Assembly (NCBI GenBank): GCA_051893155.1
Contig: JBJFGY010000017.1
Span: 3,872-67,871, forward strand
Direction: 5' to 3'
DNA: 64,000 bases
Origin: UBA6448 sp051893155
Lineage (GTDB): Bacteria; Bacillota_I; Bacilli_A; RF39; UBA660
Every line of letters starts with the position of its first letter. The stretch's first letter is position 1. Of this stretch, positions 17,428 through 27,256 are shown in pieces. A program made the position numbers and the translations under genes. Under the pieces are notes generated by a model. That model saw only the letters and a program-made list of their open reading frames with translations. It searched no databases and had not been told where the DNA came from.

Positions 17428-18789
17428 ATGTTTGAAAATAAAAAAATTCATATGATTGGTATTGGTGGTATATCAATGAGTGGTATTGCTGAAATTTTGC
17501 TTTCTTTTAATTGCAAAATAACAGGTTATGATGCTATGAAAACAGATATAACTAATCATTTAATCGAAATAGGTGTTCCTGTTTATGATAAATGTAATAT
17601 CTTAAATGTTAAAAATGCCGATATTATAATTTATACTGCCGCAATTCACGATGATAATGAAGAATTAAAATATGCTAAAAATAATCATAAAAAAGTTTAT
17701 GAAAGAAGCAATTTTTTAGGTTTACTTATGAAAGAATATGAAAATGTTTTATGTATAAGTGGAACTCATGGAAAAAGCACGACAACTGGAATGGTAAGCA
17801 ATATATTTTTGAAAGCGAATTTAAATCCGACAATTATGATTGGAGCTATACTTCCTTCAATTAATAGTAATAATAAAGTTGGAAGTAAAAAATATTTTAT
17901 TGCCGAAAGTTGTGAATATGTTGATAGTTTTCTAGAATTTTTTCCAACAAGTGAAATTATCTTAGATATTGATGATGATCATTTAGATTATTTTAAAAAC
18001 ATTGATGGAATTATTTCTTCATTTAATAAATTTGCAAATAAATTAAATAATAATGGAAATTTAGTAATTAATAATGATGATTTAAATACATTAAAAGCCA
18101 CTAATAATATAAATAATAAAATTACTTATGGTATAGAAAATAATTCAAATTATATGGCTAAAAACATTGTTTTTGATTCACTTGGTCATCCAACTTATGA
18201 ACTATTTATTGATAACCAAAGTCAAGGCCTAGTTTCATTAAATGTTACAGGTATTCATAATGTTTATAACTCACTTGCCGCTATTGCATTAAGTAATATA
18301 TATATTAAAGATTTAAATATTATAAAAGAAGGATTACTTTCTTTTACTGGAGTTGGACGACGTTTTGAATATATTGGAAAATATAAAAATGTAAGTGTTT
18401 ATGATGATTATGCACACCACCCAAGTGAAATAAAAACAACATTAGACTCTGTTAAAAAAACTAAACATAATAAAAGTTATGCCATATTTCAATCTCACAC
18501 TTATTCAAGAACATATGAACATTTAACTGAATTTGCAGATATCTTAAAAAATTTTGATAATGTTATAATAGCTCCTATATATCCTGCTAGAGAAACAAAT
18601 ATATTTAATGTTAAAGAAGAACAATTAGTAGATTTAATTAAAAAAGAAAATAAAAATGTTTGGTATATAGACTCTTTTGATAAAATTATTGATTTTATTA
18701 AAGAAAATGTTCAAGATAATGATTTAGTTATAACAATAGGTGCCGGACCAATTAATGAAGTTGCTAAAAAGTTAGTAATGGAGGGATAA
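17428..18789 (+). CDS. murC: UDP-N-acetylmuramate-L-alanine ligase (MurC)
   Basis: 453 residues. Adds L-Ala to UDP-MurNAc. Seen: IHMIGIGGISMSGIAEIL at the N terminus, the ATP-binding SGTHGKSTTTGMV, and the C-terminal FTGVGRRFEYIG and YDDYAHHPSEI motifs. AAGGAA precedes the ATG. The following gene starts on the last base pair of its stop codon, so the two form an operon. Confidence 0.97.
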   Translation: MFENKKIHMIGIGGISMSGIAEILLSFNCKITGYDAMKTDITNHLIEIGVPVYDKCNILNVKNADIIIYTAAIHDDNEELKYAKNNHKKVYERSNFLGLLMKEYENVLCISGTHGKSTTTGMVSNIFLKANLNPTIMIGAILPSINSNNKVGSKKYFIAESCEYVDSFLEFFPTSEIILDIDDDHLDYFKNIDGIISSFNKFANKLNNNGNLVINNDDLNTLKATNNINNKITYGIENNSNYMAKNIVFDSLGHPTYELFIDNQSQGLVSLNVTGIHNVYNSLAAIALSNIYIKDLNIIKEGLLSFTGVGRRFEYIGKYKNVSVYDDYAHHPSEIKTTLDSVKKTKHNKSYAIFQSHTYSRTYEHLTEFADILKNFDNVIIAPIYPARETNIFNVKEEQLVDLIKKENKNVWYIDSFDKIIDFIKENVQDNDLVITIGAGPINEVAKKLVMEG

Positions 18790-19301
18790 TGAATAAAAGA
18801 AAAAATGGATTACTTGTTTGGTTAGTTTTTGCAATTATTATTATTTTAGCTATATTTTGTATTTTTTATTTTACACAGTTAGAAAGAAAAAAAGAATTTG
18901 ATAATTTATATAATAAAGATTATTATTTAAGAGTTGATTATGGAGTTATTGAATCTAAAGGAAATAATTTAAGAGATTTAGGTGTTTTCTTAAAAGAAAA
19001 AGATATAGAAAAAAATTATTACTTATATATAACAAAAGATAATATTTTATACACTTATTTTACAGATGCATATTATATATTTGATCCCCTTCATGGTTAT
19101 TATGTTGAATATAAAATCGTTTTAGAAGAAGATGTTGTTCAAAATATATTAAATGATATAAGAAGTAAAAAAGTTAATAACTTGCTTAATAAAACTGAAA
19201 GTGAATATAATATTATAAGAATTGATAATGAAAACTACTATATTAATAAAAAAGATTTACAACTAATTTTTCAAAATTACGATATAATTTTAGACATTTA
19301 A
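18789..19301 (+). CDS. Small membrane-anchored protein downstream of murC, unknown
   Basis: 170 residues with an N-terminal TM helix (about 8-29) and an extracellular, Tyr/Asn-rich domain. No family recognised. Start overlaps the murC stop (TAATG), implying translational coupling and perhaps a wall-related role. Ends just before a terminator shared with the convergent dusB. Confidence 0.75.
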   Translation: MNKRKNGLLVWLVFAIIIILAIFCIFYFTQLERKKEFDNLYNKDYYLRVDYGVIESKGNNLRDLGVFLKEKDIEKNYYLYITKDNILYTYFTDAYYIFDPLHGYYVEYKIVLEEDVVQNILNDIRSKKVNNLLNKTESEYNIIRIDNENYYINKKDLQLIFQNYDIILDI

Positions 19302-19302
19302 A

Positions 19303-19318
19303 AAGGAAGCATAATTTT

Positions 19319-19330
<12 letters not shown>
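19303..19330. terminator. Bidirectional terminator between the murC operon and dusB
   Basis: AAGCAT and ATGCTT arms around a T-rich loop with a flanking T-run; the end of dusB lies within it. Confidence 0.7.
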
Positions 19331-20305
<975 letters not shown>

Positions 20306-20350
20306 AAACACTCCTAGATAAATTTATTATACATTATTTATTTTTTATAT

Positions 20351-20373
20351 CAAGAAAAAAAAGTCCATACGGA
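20351..20373 (-). terminator. Terminator of pduL
   Basis: AGTCC-GTAT-GGACT stem followed by eight T on the minus strand, starting at the pduL stop. Confidence 0.85.
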
Positions 20374-20934
20374 CTATAAATCAAAATATGCATCATCATC
20401 ATTATTTAATAAAAATGCACAAGCATCATCTTTATCAATATGAAGTTCATAATAGCCTTCATCTGTTACTTTGAAAAAACATTCCATAGTTCCTTTTTTT
20501 TCTTTTCCTACTTTAACAAAGACACTTTGACCATCTTTTATATTTAATTTTTCAGCGCTACTTCTACTAATATGAATATGTCTTTGAGCTATAATGCAAC
20601 AAGGTAATGTAACACTTCCTTTTTCTGTTTCAATTGTAACTAAAGATGCATCATGTAAATCAGAACTTTTTCGTACTGGAGGCTTTACATTTAATTTTAA
20701 AGCATCAGAAAAAGCAATTTCAACTTGATTATAATTTCTCATTGGTCCTAATACTTTAACATTTTCAATTTTTTCATCACCATTTTTTATAGTAACTACT
20801 TTATTTGTTACAAATTCATTTGGTTGTTTTAAGTTTTTAATTATTTGATAATCTTCATCAAAAAGTTGGTCATATACTTCTTTAGTCAAATGAACATGAC
20901 GATTACTAATTGCAATCTTAATACTTTTTTCCAT
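20374..20934 (-). CDS. pduL: Phosphate propanoyl/acetyltransferase (PduL type)
   Basis: 186 residues. Transfers an acyl group between CoA and phosphate. Two PduL repeats with metal-binding histidines: AISNRHVHLTKE near the N terminus and AQRHIHISRSSAEKL centrally. No microcompartment shell genes and no acetate kinase are nearby, so it probably serves as a housekeeping phosphotransacetylase. AAGGAG precedes the ATG; start overlaps the end of the upstream acyltransferase-like gene. Confidence 0.92.
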   Translation of the reverse strand: MEKSIKIAISNRHVHLTKEVYDQLFDEDYQIIKNLKQPNEFVTNKVVTIKNGDEKIENVKVLGPMRNYNQVEIAFSDALKLNVKPPVRKSSDLHDASLVTIETEKGSVTLPCCIIAQRHIHISRSSAEKLNIKDGQSVFVKVGKEKKGTMECFFKVTDEGYYELHIDKDDACAFLLNNDDDAYFDL

Positions 20935-21901
20935 TTTTTCTCCTTAACAAACTATATATTTTTATTAATAAAAAACTAATACAAAAACTACTAAAAAATA
21001 CTATAATAAATAATAAAGGAATCATAAAAAGTGAATAATAATTCCGTACTAAATAATTATTTATTATAAATTCAAATATTAACATACTAAATAATAAACT
21101 TAAAAATAAATAATTTATATACTTTTCATAATTAAATTTTCCTTTACAATTAAATAATAAATAAAATACAGAAACAACATAACTAACCATTAATAAATTA
21201 CTATTATTTATTAATGTAGATTTAAAATATAAACCATTATTTGATAATAAATAAGTTATTATGATTAAATAAATAAACATCATAACATTTATTATTATAG
21301 AATATCTTTTTATTTTCTTTGTATTTAATTTATTTTTATTTAAATATATCAATTTTCCAATAATGAAATATATTAAATTATTTATAAATGGTAAATTAAA
21401 ATCAATATTTACAAATGGGCCAACTAAATTTAATATAAGATAAATTATAACTAATATACTTAATAATTTAATCTCATTCATATCAAGATTATCAACTAAT
21501 TTATTTACAAAAGGATAAAATATGTATAAACAAATTATTGTTAATAAAATGTTAGCAACTGAATTAATAGGACTTATTAAATATAAATAAATATCACTTA
21601 ATTTAATATTATAAATAATCATAAAAGTGATAGTAAATAATAAATATAATAAATATATTTTAATTATTTCTTTTATATAATCTTTTAAATCAAATTTTTT
21701 GGTATGTAAATATATTCCTAAAAACATTATAAATAAAGGTAATCCACATTTACTAAACACTATACATACTAATGAAAATATAAAGGAAATCACTCCATTA
21801 TTTATATATATTTTAGCAAAATAATTACTTATTATAGAAAGTATAATAAGTAAAATACTCCAAAAATAAATTATTTCTAATTTTACATCTTTTTTTACCA
21901 T
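20918..21901 (-). CDS. Acyltransferase family 3-like polytopic membrane protein
   Basis: 327 residues with about ten hydrophobic helices. FSKCGLPLFIMFLGIYLHTKKF resembles the AVPLFFMISG segment of acyltransferase-3/OafA proteins that O-acylate surface polymers. The usual N-terminal Arg and catalytic His of TM1 are not visible (the first helix reads YFWSILLIILSIIS), so activity is doubtful. The ATG at 21901 lies one base after the stop of a 31-residue peptide gene and is probably coupled to it. It overlaps pduL by 17 bases. Confidence 0.7.
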   Translation of the reverse strand: MVKKDVKLEIIYFWSILLIILSIISNYFAKIYINNGVISFIFSLVCIVFSKCGLPLFIMFLGIYLHTKKFDLKDYIKEIIKIYLLYLLFTITFMIIYNIKLSDIYLYLISPINSVANILLTIICLYIFYPFVNKLVDNLDMNEIKLLSILVIIYLILNLVGPFVNIDFNLPFINNLIYFIIGKLIYLNKNKLNTKKIKRYSIIINVMMFIYLIIITYLLSNNGLYFKSTLINNSNLLMVSYVVSVFYLLFNCKGKFNYEKYINYLFLSLLFSMLIFEFIINNYLVRNYYSLFMIPLLFIIVFFSSFCISFLLIKIYSLLRRKNGKKY

Positions 21902-21902
21902 A

Positions 21903-21998
21903 TTAATCAATTATATATGTTATCACTCTTGCAATCGAAATTCCAAATAAAATTATTGAAAAACTAAATATTAGACTTTTAATAATCTCTTTTTTCAT
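21903..21998 (-). CDS. 31-residue single-TM peptide, unknown
   Basis: Short ORF: MKKEIIKSLIFSF followed by a hydrophobic helix and ending ARVITYIID. GAAAGGAA lies at a good distance from the ATG. Its stop is one base before the start of the acyltransferase-like gene, so it could act as a translational lead or a small partner. No homologue is recognised. Confidence 0.6.
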   Translation of the reverse strand: MKKEIIKSLIFSFSIILFGISIARVITYIID

Positions 21999-22009
21999 AT
22001 ATTCCTTTC

Positions 22010-22624
22010 TTACAACTTAATTTTATTAATATCAATTAATTTATTATCTTTAATTATAATAGAATAGATATCAATATCATTTAACATACCATCATAAATT
22101 ACATTATCATTATACTCTAAAATTAATTGATCTTCAAGATTATATAATACATCACAATAACTTATTAAATAAGATAATATACATCTTCGATGTGTAAATA
22201 TGGCTACTTTATTAGCATTATTTAAATGAATTATTCGTTCGATTTCATCATTTACTCTTTTTTTTACTTCATTTAAAGATTCACCATTACCATTTTTTAT
22301 ATCAAAATCATGTTCTTGCATAAAATATATATTTTTTAATTCTTCTAAAGAAACATTATCATTTTTTTGAGGATTAAATTTATCTGACAAATAAATATTT
22401 TTATTTAATCTTTTTCCTAAATAAGAAGCAAATATTTTAGCACTAGGATCTGTAGAAGAATAAATAGATTTAACACCATTAAATAGACTTATTAAAGAAA
22501 GTCTTATCGCATAATCTTTATTTTTTTCAACAAGAGGAACTTCTATTTTTTTCTTGTCATATTTTATATTTTTATATATTAAATTATTTTCAATTAAATT
22601 ATTACTAATTAAAATAATTTCCAT
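22010..22624 (-). CDS. Degenerate histidine phosphatase (phosphoglycerate mutase-like) protein
   Basis: 204 residues. Layout of the histidine phosphatase fold: YSSTDPSAKIFASYLG matches the SSxxxRAxQTA region, NGNGESLNEVKKRV matches the GES motif, and VAIFTHRRCI matches the second His motif. The N-terminal RHG motif with the phospho-accepting His is replaced (ILISNNLIENN), and the SSPLxRA arginine is lost, so it is probably not a phosphatase. It overlaps the DUF368 gene by one base. Confidence 0.72.
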   Translation of the reverse strand: MEIILISNNLIENNLIYKNIKYDKKKIEVPLVEKNKDYAIRLSLISLFNGVKSIYSSTDPSAKIFASYLGKRLNKNIYLSDKFNPQKNDNVSLEELKNIYFMQEHDFDIKNGNGESLNEVKKRVNDEIERIIHLNNANKVAIFTHRRCILSYLISYCDVLYNLEDQLILEYNDNVIYDGMLNDIDIYSIIIKDNKLIDINKIKL

Positions 22625-23475
22625 TAGTTATCCTCTTTTAGAAGCTTTGCACTAATAAAATAACCAATTATAAATAAAATAAGTCCAACAATAAATTCAA
22701 CTATTTTAATTTCATAACTAAATATTAAAATAATTATATTAATTATTGAGGCAATTACAAAACCTACAATTGCAAAATATGTTTTTATTTTATGTTTATT
22801 AAGTAAATATTCCATCAATTTACTCATTAAAATAATTCCAAGAATCATGCCAATTCCAAATACTAAAATGATAAAAATATTAGGATTTAAATTAGTTAAA
22901 TGAATTGTATCAGAAATTATTGCAAGAAGTGGTGTATAATAACCTAATATTACAAGTATTGCCGATCCACTTACTCCTGGAATAATCATAGTTCCCGCAG
23001 AGACTAAACCCACTAAAAAGATTTTTATATAACCAATTAAGTTTGTACTTATAATTACTTCACTACTATTTCCTATAAATGATAGACTAATTAAAAGTAA
23101 AGCACCAATAATTGTACATCCTATATTAGAAAGGCTTAACTTTTTTTCGGTTTTTTTTATAATTAATTGAACTCCACCAAAAATTAAACCAGTAAAAAAT
23201 AATAAAGTTGCAACTGGATATTTATTTAATGTAATATTTAAAAGTAAACAACAGCATATTGCAGAGGCAACAACACCTAAAGCAAATGCAATAATAAATT
23301 TTTTATTTTTCTTAAAAGAAGAAAAGAAGTTATTAATTATGTTAATTATTTTTTCATAAATACCCATAGTCATAGCTAATACTGAAGAACTAATTGGAAA
23401 AATTATGCCAAATCCAATTACAAAACCTTTTAAAAAAATTATGATTGCATTTTCATTTTTTTTAGTTTTCATCAT
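22624..23475 (-). CDS. DUF368 polyprenyl-phosphate carrier (PopT-like)
   Basis: 283 residues, about eight TM helices. DUF368 proteins have been implicated in flipping undecaprenyl phosphate back across the membrane. Visible motifs: FLKGFVIGFGIIFPISSSVLAM and GLVSAGTMIIPGVSGSAILVILG, the family's two inverted PGVSG-like loops, although the first has PISSS rather than PGVSG. The start overlaps the end of rmuC; ATG 23475 or 23472 both fit a GAGG site. Confidence 0.87.
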   Translation of the reverse strand: MMKTKKNENAIIIFLKGFVIGFGIIFPISSSVLAMTMGIYEKIINIINNFFSSFKKNKKFIIAFALGVVASAICCCLLLNITLNKYPVATLLFFTGLIFGGVQLIIKKTEKKLSLSNIGCTIIGALLLISLSFIGNSSEVIISTNLIGYIKIFLVGLVSAGTMIIPGVSGSAILVILGYYTPLLAIISDTIHLTNLNPNIFIILVFGIGMILGIILMSKLMEYLLNKHKIKTYFAIVGFVIASIINIIILIFSYEIKIVEFIVGLILFIIGYFISAKLLKEDN

Positions 23476-24541
23476 CTTTAACCTCAATTTTTTTAATTTC
23501 AACTTTATTAATTGAATCGAATTTCTTTGTAATTTTTTCAGTTGTTGTCGTAAGTTCATCAACACTATTATTTACTGCTTTAATATTTTTTGATAGTTTA
23601 TCCCAACGATCTTTATATCTTGAAAATTCTATACTTAATTTATTTAATTCTTCATGAATTATTTTTGCATATTTATCCCTTTCAATATTTTTAATTATCA
23701 TTGATATTGTATAAAGCGTTGATATAAGCGTTGTAGGACCTGTAATCCACACTTTATTATTATAAGCATATGTAATAAGTTCTGGATGATATGCATTTAT
23801 TTCTGCGAAAATTGCTTCTGCAGGTAAAAACATAATTGCTTCTTCAGTTGTTACACCAGGTACAATGTACTTAGTTTTAATATCATTAATATGCTTTTTA
23901 ACGTCTTGAACAAATAGTTTTTCATACATACTTCTTTCTTCTTTAGTTTTTGTTTTATCAGTCATTTTTTGATAATTTTCTAAAGGAAACTTACTATCAA
24001 TTGAAATTGTTCCAAGTGGTGCTGGAGCAAATAAAATTGCATCTACAACATATCCATTTTCAAATTTATATTGTGTTTTATAAATCCCATTTGAACTGCT
24101 ACCAAAGGCATTATTTAAAATATATTCAAGACTTACTTCTCCAAAAGTTCCACGAGTTTTTTTATCAGTTAGTACTCCTTGAAGTGATACAATATCATTA
24201 CCTAAATCATCAATTTTCTTTTGAGCTTCATCAATTTTAGAAAGTCTTTCTAACACAGAATTAAAGGTTTTATTGCTTTTTTCAAAATTTTTATCAAGTC
24301 TTTCATTAACCATATCATTAATTAAAGTAAGCTTTCTTTCAATTCTTTCATTTAATGTTTCAAAATCTGAAGTCAATACTTTAGAAAAATCAAACTTAAA
24401 ATCCCCTATTGATTTAGTTATATCAGTTTCAAATTTTCCTAATTTTTCAATTATATCATTATTATTATTTTTTTTAGTAATTAATATTATAAGCAAAATT
24501 ATTACGATTATAAGTAAACCAATTATTATGTAATCTATCAT
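23462..24541 (-). CDS. rmuC: DNA recombination protein RmuC
   Basis: 359 residues. N-terminal TM helix (about 4-22), a coiled-coil region (about 30-110), then the nuclease-like RmuC core: DKKTRGTFGEVSLEYIL, DAILFAP, ISIDSKFPLENYQKM and IMFLPAEAIFAEI. RmuC limits rearrangements at inverted repeats; the exact mechanism is unknown. Close to the PH-like gene upstream (4-base overlap). Confidence 0.92.
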   Translation of the reverse strand: MIDYIIIGLLIIVIILLIILITKKNNNNDIIEKLGKFETDITKSIGDFKFDFSKVLTSDFETLNERIERKLTLINDMVNERLDKNFEKSNKTFNSVLERLSKIDEAQKKIDDLGNDIVSLQGVLTDKKTRGTFGEVSLEYILNNAFGSSSNGIYKTQYKFENGYVVDAILFAPAPLGTISIDSKFPLENYQKMTDKTKTKEERSMYEKLFVQDVKKHINDIKTKYIVPGVTTEEAIMFLPAEAIFAEINAYHPELITYAYNNKVWITGPTTLISTLYTISMIIKNIERDKYAKIIHEELNKLSIEFSRYKDRWDKLSKNIKAVNNSVDELTTTTEKITKKFDSINKVEIKKIEVKDDEN

Positions 24542-24942
24542 TTTTCAACCTTTCTCATTATTTGTAATAAAGTATTATCCATTTTAATTGGACTAATATA
24601 TATTGTATTACCATTTTTTAATTTAAGTGCAATTCTTTTATATGAAGAAGAATAAAATGGATTTAAATTATTTTCAATATAGCATTTTTTTATTTGTTTA
24701 TAAGGAATTTGTTTTTTTATAAAACCTGCTTTAATTAATATATAATTATCCTCTAAAAAATATTCTCTAAAATAAAAGAATATCATTAAAGATGAAACTA
24801 CTATTAAAAATACTACACCCAAAATAAAATAAGTTGCACTTACATTTAAAACTAAAATAATTGTTATAAATACAAGGCAAATTATAAAATATATTCCAAA
24901 AAAAACAAAATTAAAATTGTCATAATAATTTTTAATTTTCAT
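24538..24942 (-). CDS. Two-TM protein with a bacterial PH-like domain
   Basis: 134 residues. Two hydrophobic helices (about 12-60) then a domain reading ILIKAGFIKKQIPYKQIKKC and ALKLKNGNTIYISP, typical of bacterial PH-like (DUF1200/bPH) membrane proteins. Function unknown. ATG at 24942 follows GGGAG; the longer frame overlaps the upstream gene. Confidence 0.75.
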   Translation of the reverse strand: MKIKNYYDNFNFVFFGIYFIICLVFITIILVLNVSATYFILGVVFLIVVSSLMIFFYFREYFLEDNYILIKAGFIKKQIPYKQIKKCYIENNLNPFYSSSYKRIALKLKNGNTIYISPIKMDNTLLQIMRKVEK

Positions 24943-24944
24943 AT

Positions 24945-25613
24945 TTAACTCCCACATCGAATATTATCTACATAAAAATAGCCGGTAAATGATTGGCCTT
25001 GCAAGCTTGCTTGTGAAGTACTTAATAAATAAAATTTTAAATTAATATTCCATGATTGAGTTGTTCCTACACCTGTATTATCAGATATAGTTGCATCTTT
25101 TACAATAACTCTTTTAGCTCCTTCAGTAGTAGCTTTCGCAGTCCAATTTGTATCATATGAAAAGTTTACTTCAGAGCTATAATTGTTTGTTCCCACATTT
25201 TCACCAGTAACTTTTAAAGTTAATTCTTTTTGATTTTCATCAGTTACAGGAGTATCGCCATTACCATAAATTTTACTATCCACATCATATTCAAAAATAA
25301 TATCATATAAACAACTATAATTAGTAACATTACCACCCATTATTAAAGTAACATTTAAATTACTATTACTATCAGCAACAACATCACCAGCACTAGCATT
25401 AATCATATTAGCAAGTGTTGCATGAAGTTCAAGTGGTGTTGAAGTAGAAACAAAAGATGAATTTAATCCTTGCCCTGTTTGGACATTAACTGCAGTTTTA
25501 TTACTAATATTTTGAGAAAATGATCCAAAATAAGCAAATGAAGCACCTACAACAATAACTAAAAATAAAAATATACACACAATACTAGTTACATTAATTT
25601 TCCCTTTTTCCAT
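24945..25613 (-). CDS. Secreted TasA/CalY-like surface protein (uncertain)
   Basis: 222 residues. N-terminal membrane/signal segment (about 8-30) ending in VGASFAYF, followed by a Thr/Ser/Asn-rich beta-strand region with one Cys pair, ending DNIRCGS. The ASFAYF signal end plus an all-beta body recalls TasA/camelysin-type matrix proteins but could be a general exported protein. No sortase motif. GAAGGAT precedes the ATG. Confidence 0.6.
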   Translation of the reverse strand: MEKGKINVTSIVCIFLFLVIVVGASFAYFGSFSQNISNKTAVNVQTGQGLNSSFVSTSTPLELHATLANMINASAGDVVADSNSNLNVTLIMGGNVTNYSCLYDIIFEYDVDSKIYGNGDTPVTDENQKELTLKVTGENVGTNNYSSEVNFSYDTNWTAKATTEGAKRVIVKDATISDNTGVGTTQSWNINLKFYLLSTSQASLQGQSFTGYFYVDNIRCGS

Positions 25614-25659
25614 AATTTATATCCTTCTTTTATAATCATACTATATTTTTTAATTAAAA

Positions 25660-25684
25660 AAAAGAACAAATATAAAATTTGTTC
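25660..25684 (-). terminator. Terminator of the YfcC-like transporter gene
   Basis: Stem GAACAAAT/ATTTGTTC with a T-run on the minus strand. Confidence 0.85.
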
Positions 25685-25708
25685 TCAATTTTTGTAAAAT
25701 ATTTTCTA

Positions 25709-27184
25709 TTAATAATATACTATTGTAGTAAGAATTAATAGAGCAACAAGCATTAATACTGCAAACATCCAAATATATTTAAACCATGATTTATATTCTA
25801 TTTTCAAATAAGATAAACCTACCATCAATAGTCCACTTACAGGTAATAATACTTGAACAATTCCATATGTTGATACATATAGTGTATGTATTAATGATAT
25901 ATTTTCAGCATAACTTGCTGTTAAAAATTGTCCTACTACATAACCTGTATAGCCTAAATCAGCATGGAAAATAGATGTTATAAATGCAACTGCTGTTGCA
26001 ATAAATGGATTAAATTTTTTAGTTAATCCATAAGCCCAATTAGTTATTGTTGGAATAAATGGGCTCATATAAGCTGCAACAAATACTGTATATACTAGTA
26101 CATATAAGCATACTGGTTTTAGCATTTTTTTAGCGCCTTCGCCAAAATTTTTAAGGTAATCATTAAATGAAACTTTTTCAATGAAGGCTACAATAACAGA
26201 CATAATTAGTATAATAACCATTATTGAAGTAAGTTCAAAATTACCTAATCCAGTAGCAGATGTGCCTAATATGTATTTAAATAAAGTAAAATCTTCACCA
26301 ATACTAAGACCAGTTAACCAATTATGAAATTTATTAAATACTAAAATATTAAAGTTCGTATCCCAACCAATATAGCCTAATACTACAAATACTAAAAGTA
26401 CTGCAAAAACAACTAATATTGGCCAAGTAGATACTTTTCCTTTAACATCCTCAACTGGATAAGGGTCAGCTTCTAATATACTATCTTCATTTGTCTTTTT
26501 CTTTTTAGTTTTTGTTATACGTAGTACTAATAAAGCTTCGTAACCTACAAGAGCAAATGCTGCTAAAATAGCACGATAACTTAAACCTGTACTTGTTGTA
26601 GTACCCATGTAATGATTAATATAATATAATCCATCAGTACCATAAGTACATCCAACTACACCTGCAAGAATAGATCCAAATGTTACAGCAAATGTTGTAA
26701 GTTTATCAACTTTCATATTTAATAAAATAGATATTAAAAATGGTACAAATACTAATATTGCAAAAGTATTTCTTATAAATGAAGAAAGTACAATTAATAA
26801 ACTTGAAGTAATAACCATAAATAATAGTTCTTTACCTTTAAGACGTTTAGCAATATTTTTTACTAATGCTTGATAACTTTTTGTTTTTGATAATACGCCA
26901 TAAAAACCGCCTAGAATGAATAAATAAATAAGTGTTGATAAACCAAAATATGCACCATAATATAGTGTTGTTGGGATATCTGTAAGACCTAAACGATTCA
27001 TTCCATATTCTGCAAATGTTGTATTACTAAAATATCCATAAGGGATAATCCAAGTTAAACAAAATGTAACAAATAATGCAATTAAAAGCCATTTGAATAA
27101 ATCACTATGTTTGCTTTTACAAGTTAATACTGCAAAAAATGCTGCAATAGCAAGTACAATAACAATGCCGATAACTATTCCCAT
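25709..27184 (-). CDS. YfcC-like/C4-dicarboxylate-type ion-coupled transporter
   Basis: 491 residues, about 12 TM helices with a central cytoplasmic loop (KTKKKKTNEDS). The pattern GILAGVVGCTYGTDGLYYI and the C-terminal FITSIFHADLGYTGYVVGQFL repeats resemble the YfcC/ArsB-NhaD (ion transporter superfamily) carriers of dicarboxylates or basic amino acids. Substrate cannot be read from the sequence. AAGGAGG ribosome site; monocistronic with its own terminator. Confidence 0.72.
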   Translation of the reverse strand: MGIVIGIVIVLAIAAFFAVLTCKSKHSDLFKWLLIALFVTFCLTWIIPYGYFSNTTFAEYGMNRLGLTDIPTTLYYGAYFGLSTLIYLFILGGFYGVLSKTKSYQALVKNIAKRLKGKELLFMVITSSLLIVLSSFIRNTFAILVFVPFLISILLNMKVDKLTTFAVTFGSILAGVVGCTYGTDGLYYINHYMGTTTSTGLSYRAILAAFALVGYEALLVLRITKTKKKKTNEDSILEADPYPVEDVKGKVSTWPILVVFAVLLVFVVLGYIGWDTNFNILVFNKFHNWLTGLSIGEDFTLFKYILGTSATGLGNFELTSIMVIILIMSVIVAFIEKVSFNDYLKNFGEGAKKMLKPVCLYVLVYTVFVAAYMSPFIPTITNWAYGLTKKFNPFIATAVAFITSIFHADLGYTGYVVGQFLTASYAENISLIHTLYVSTYGIVQVLLPVSGLLMVGLSYLKIEYKSWFKYIWMFAVLMLVALLILTTIVYY

Positions 27185-27225
27185 ATTCTACCTCCTTACT
27201 AAAATTATACTACGATAAAAATAAA

Positions 27226-27256
27226 AAAAAAAGGAAAAACCTTAAATTTTTCCTTA
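27226..27256 (-). terminator. Terminator of lysS
   Basis: AAGGAAAAA/TTTTTCCTT stem followed by a T-run on the minus strand; overlaps the lysS stop. Confidence 0.85.
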
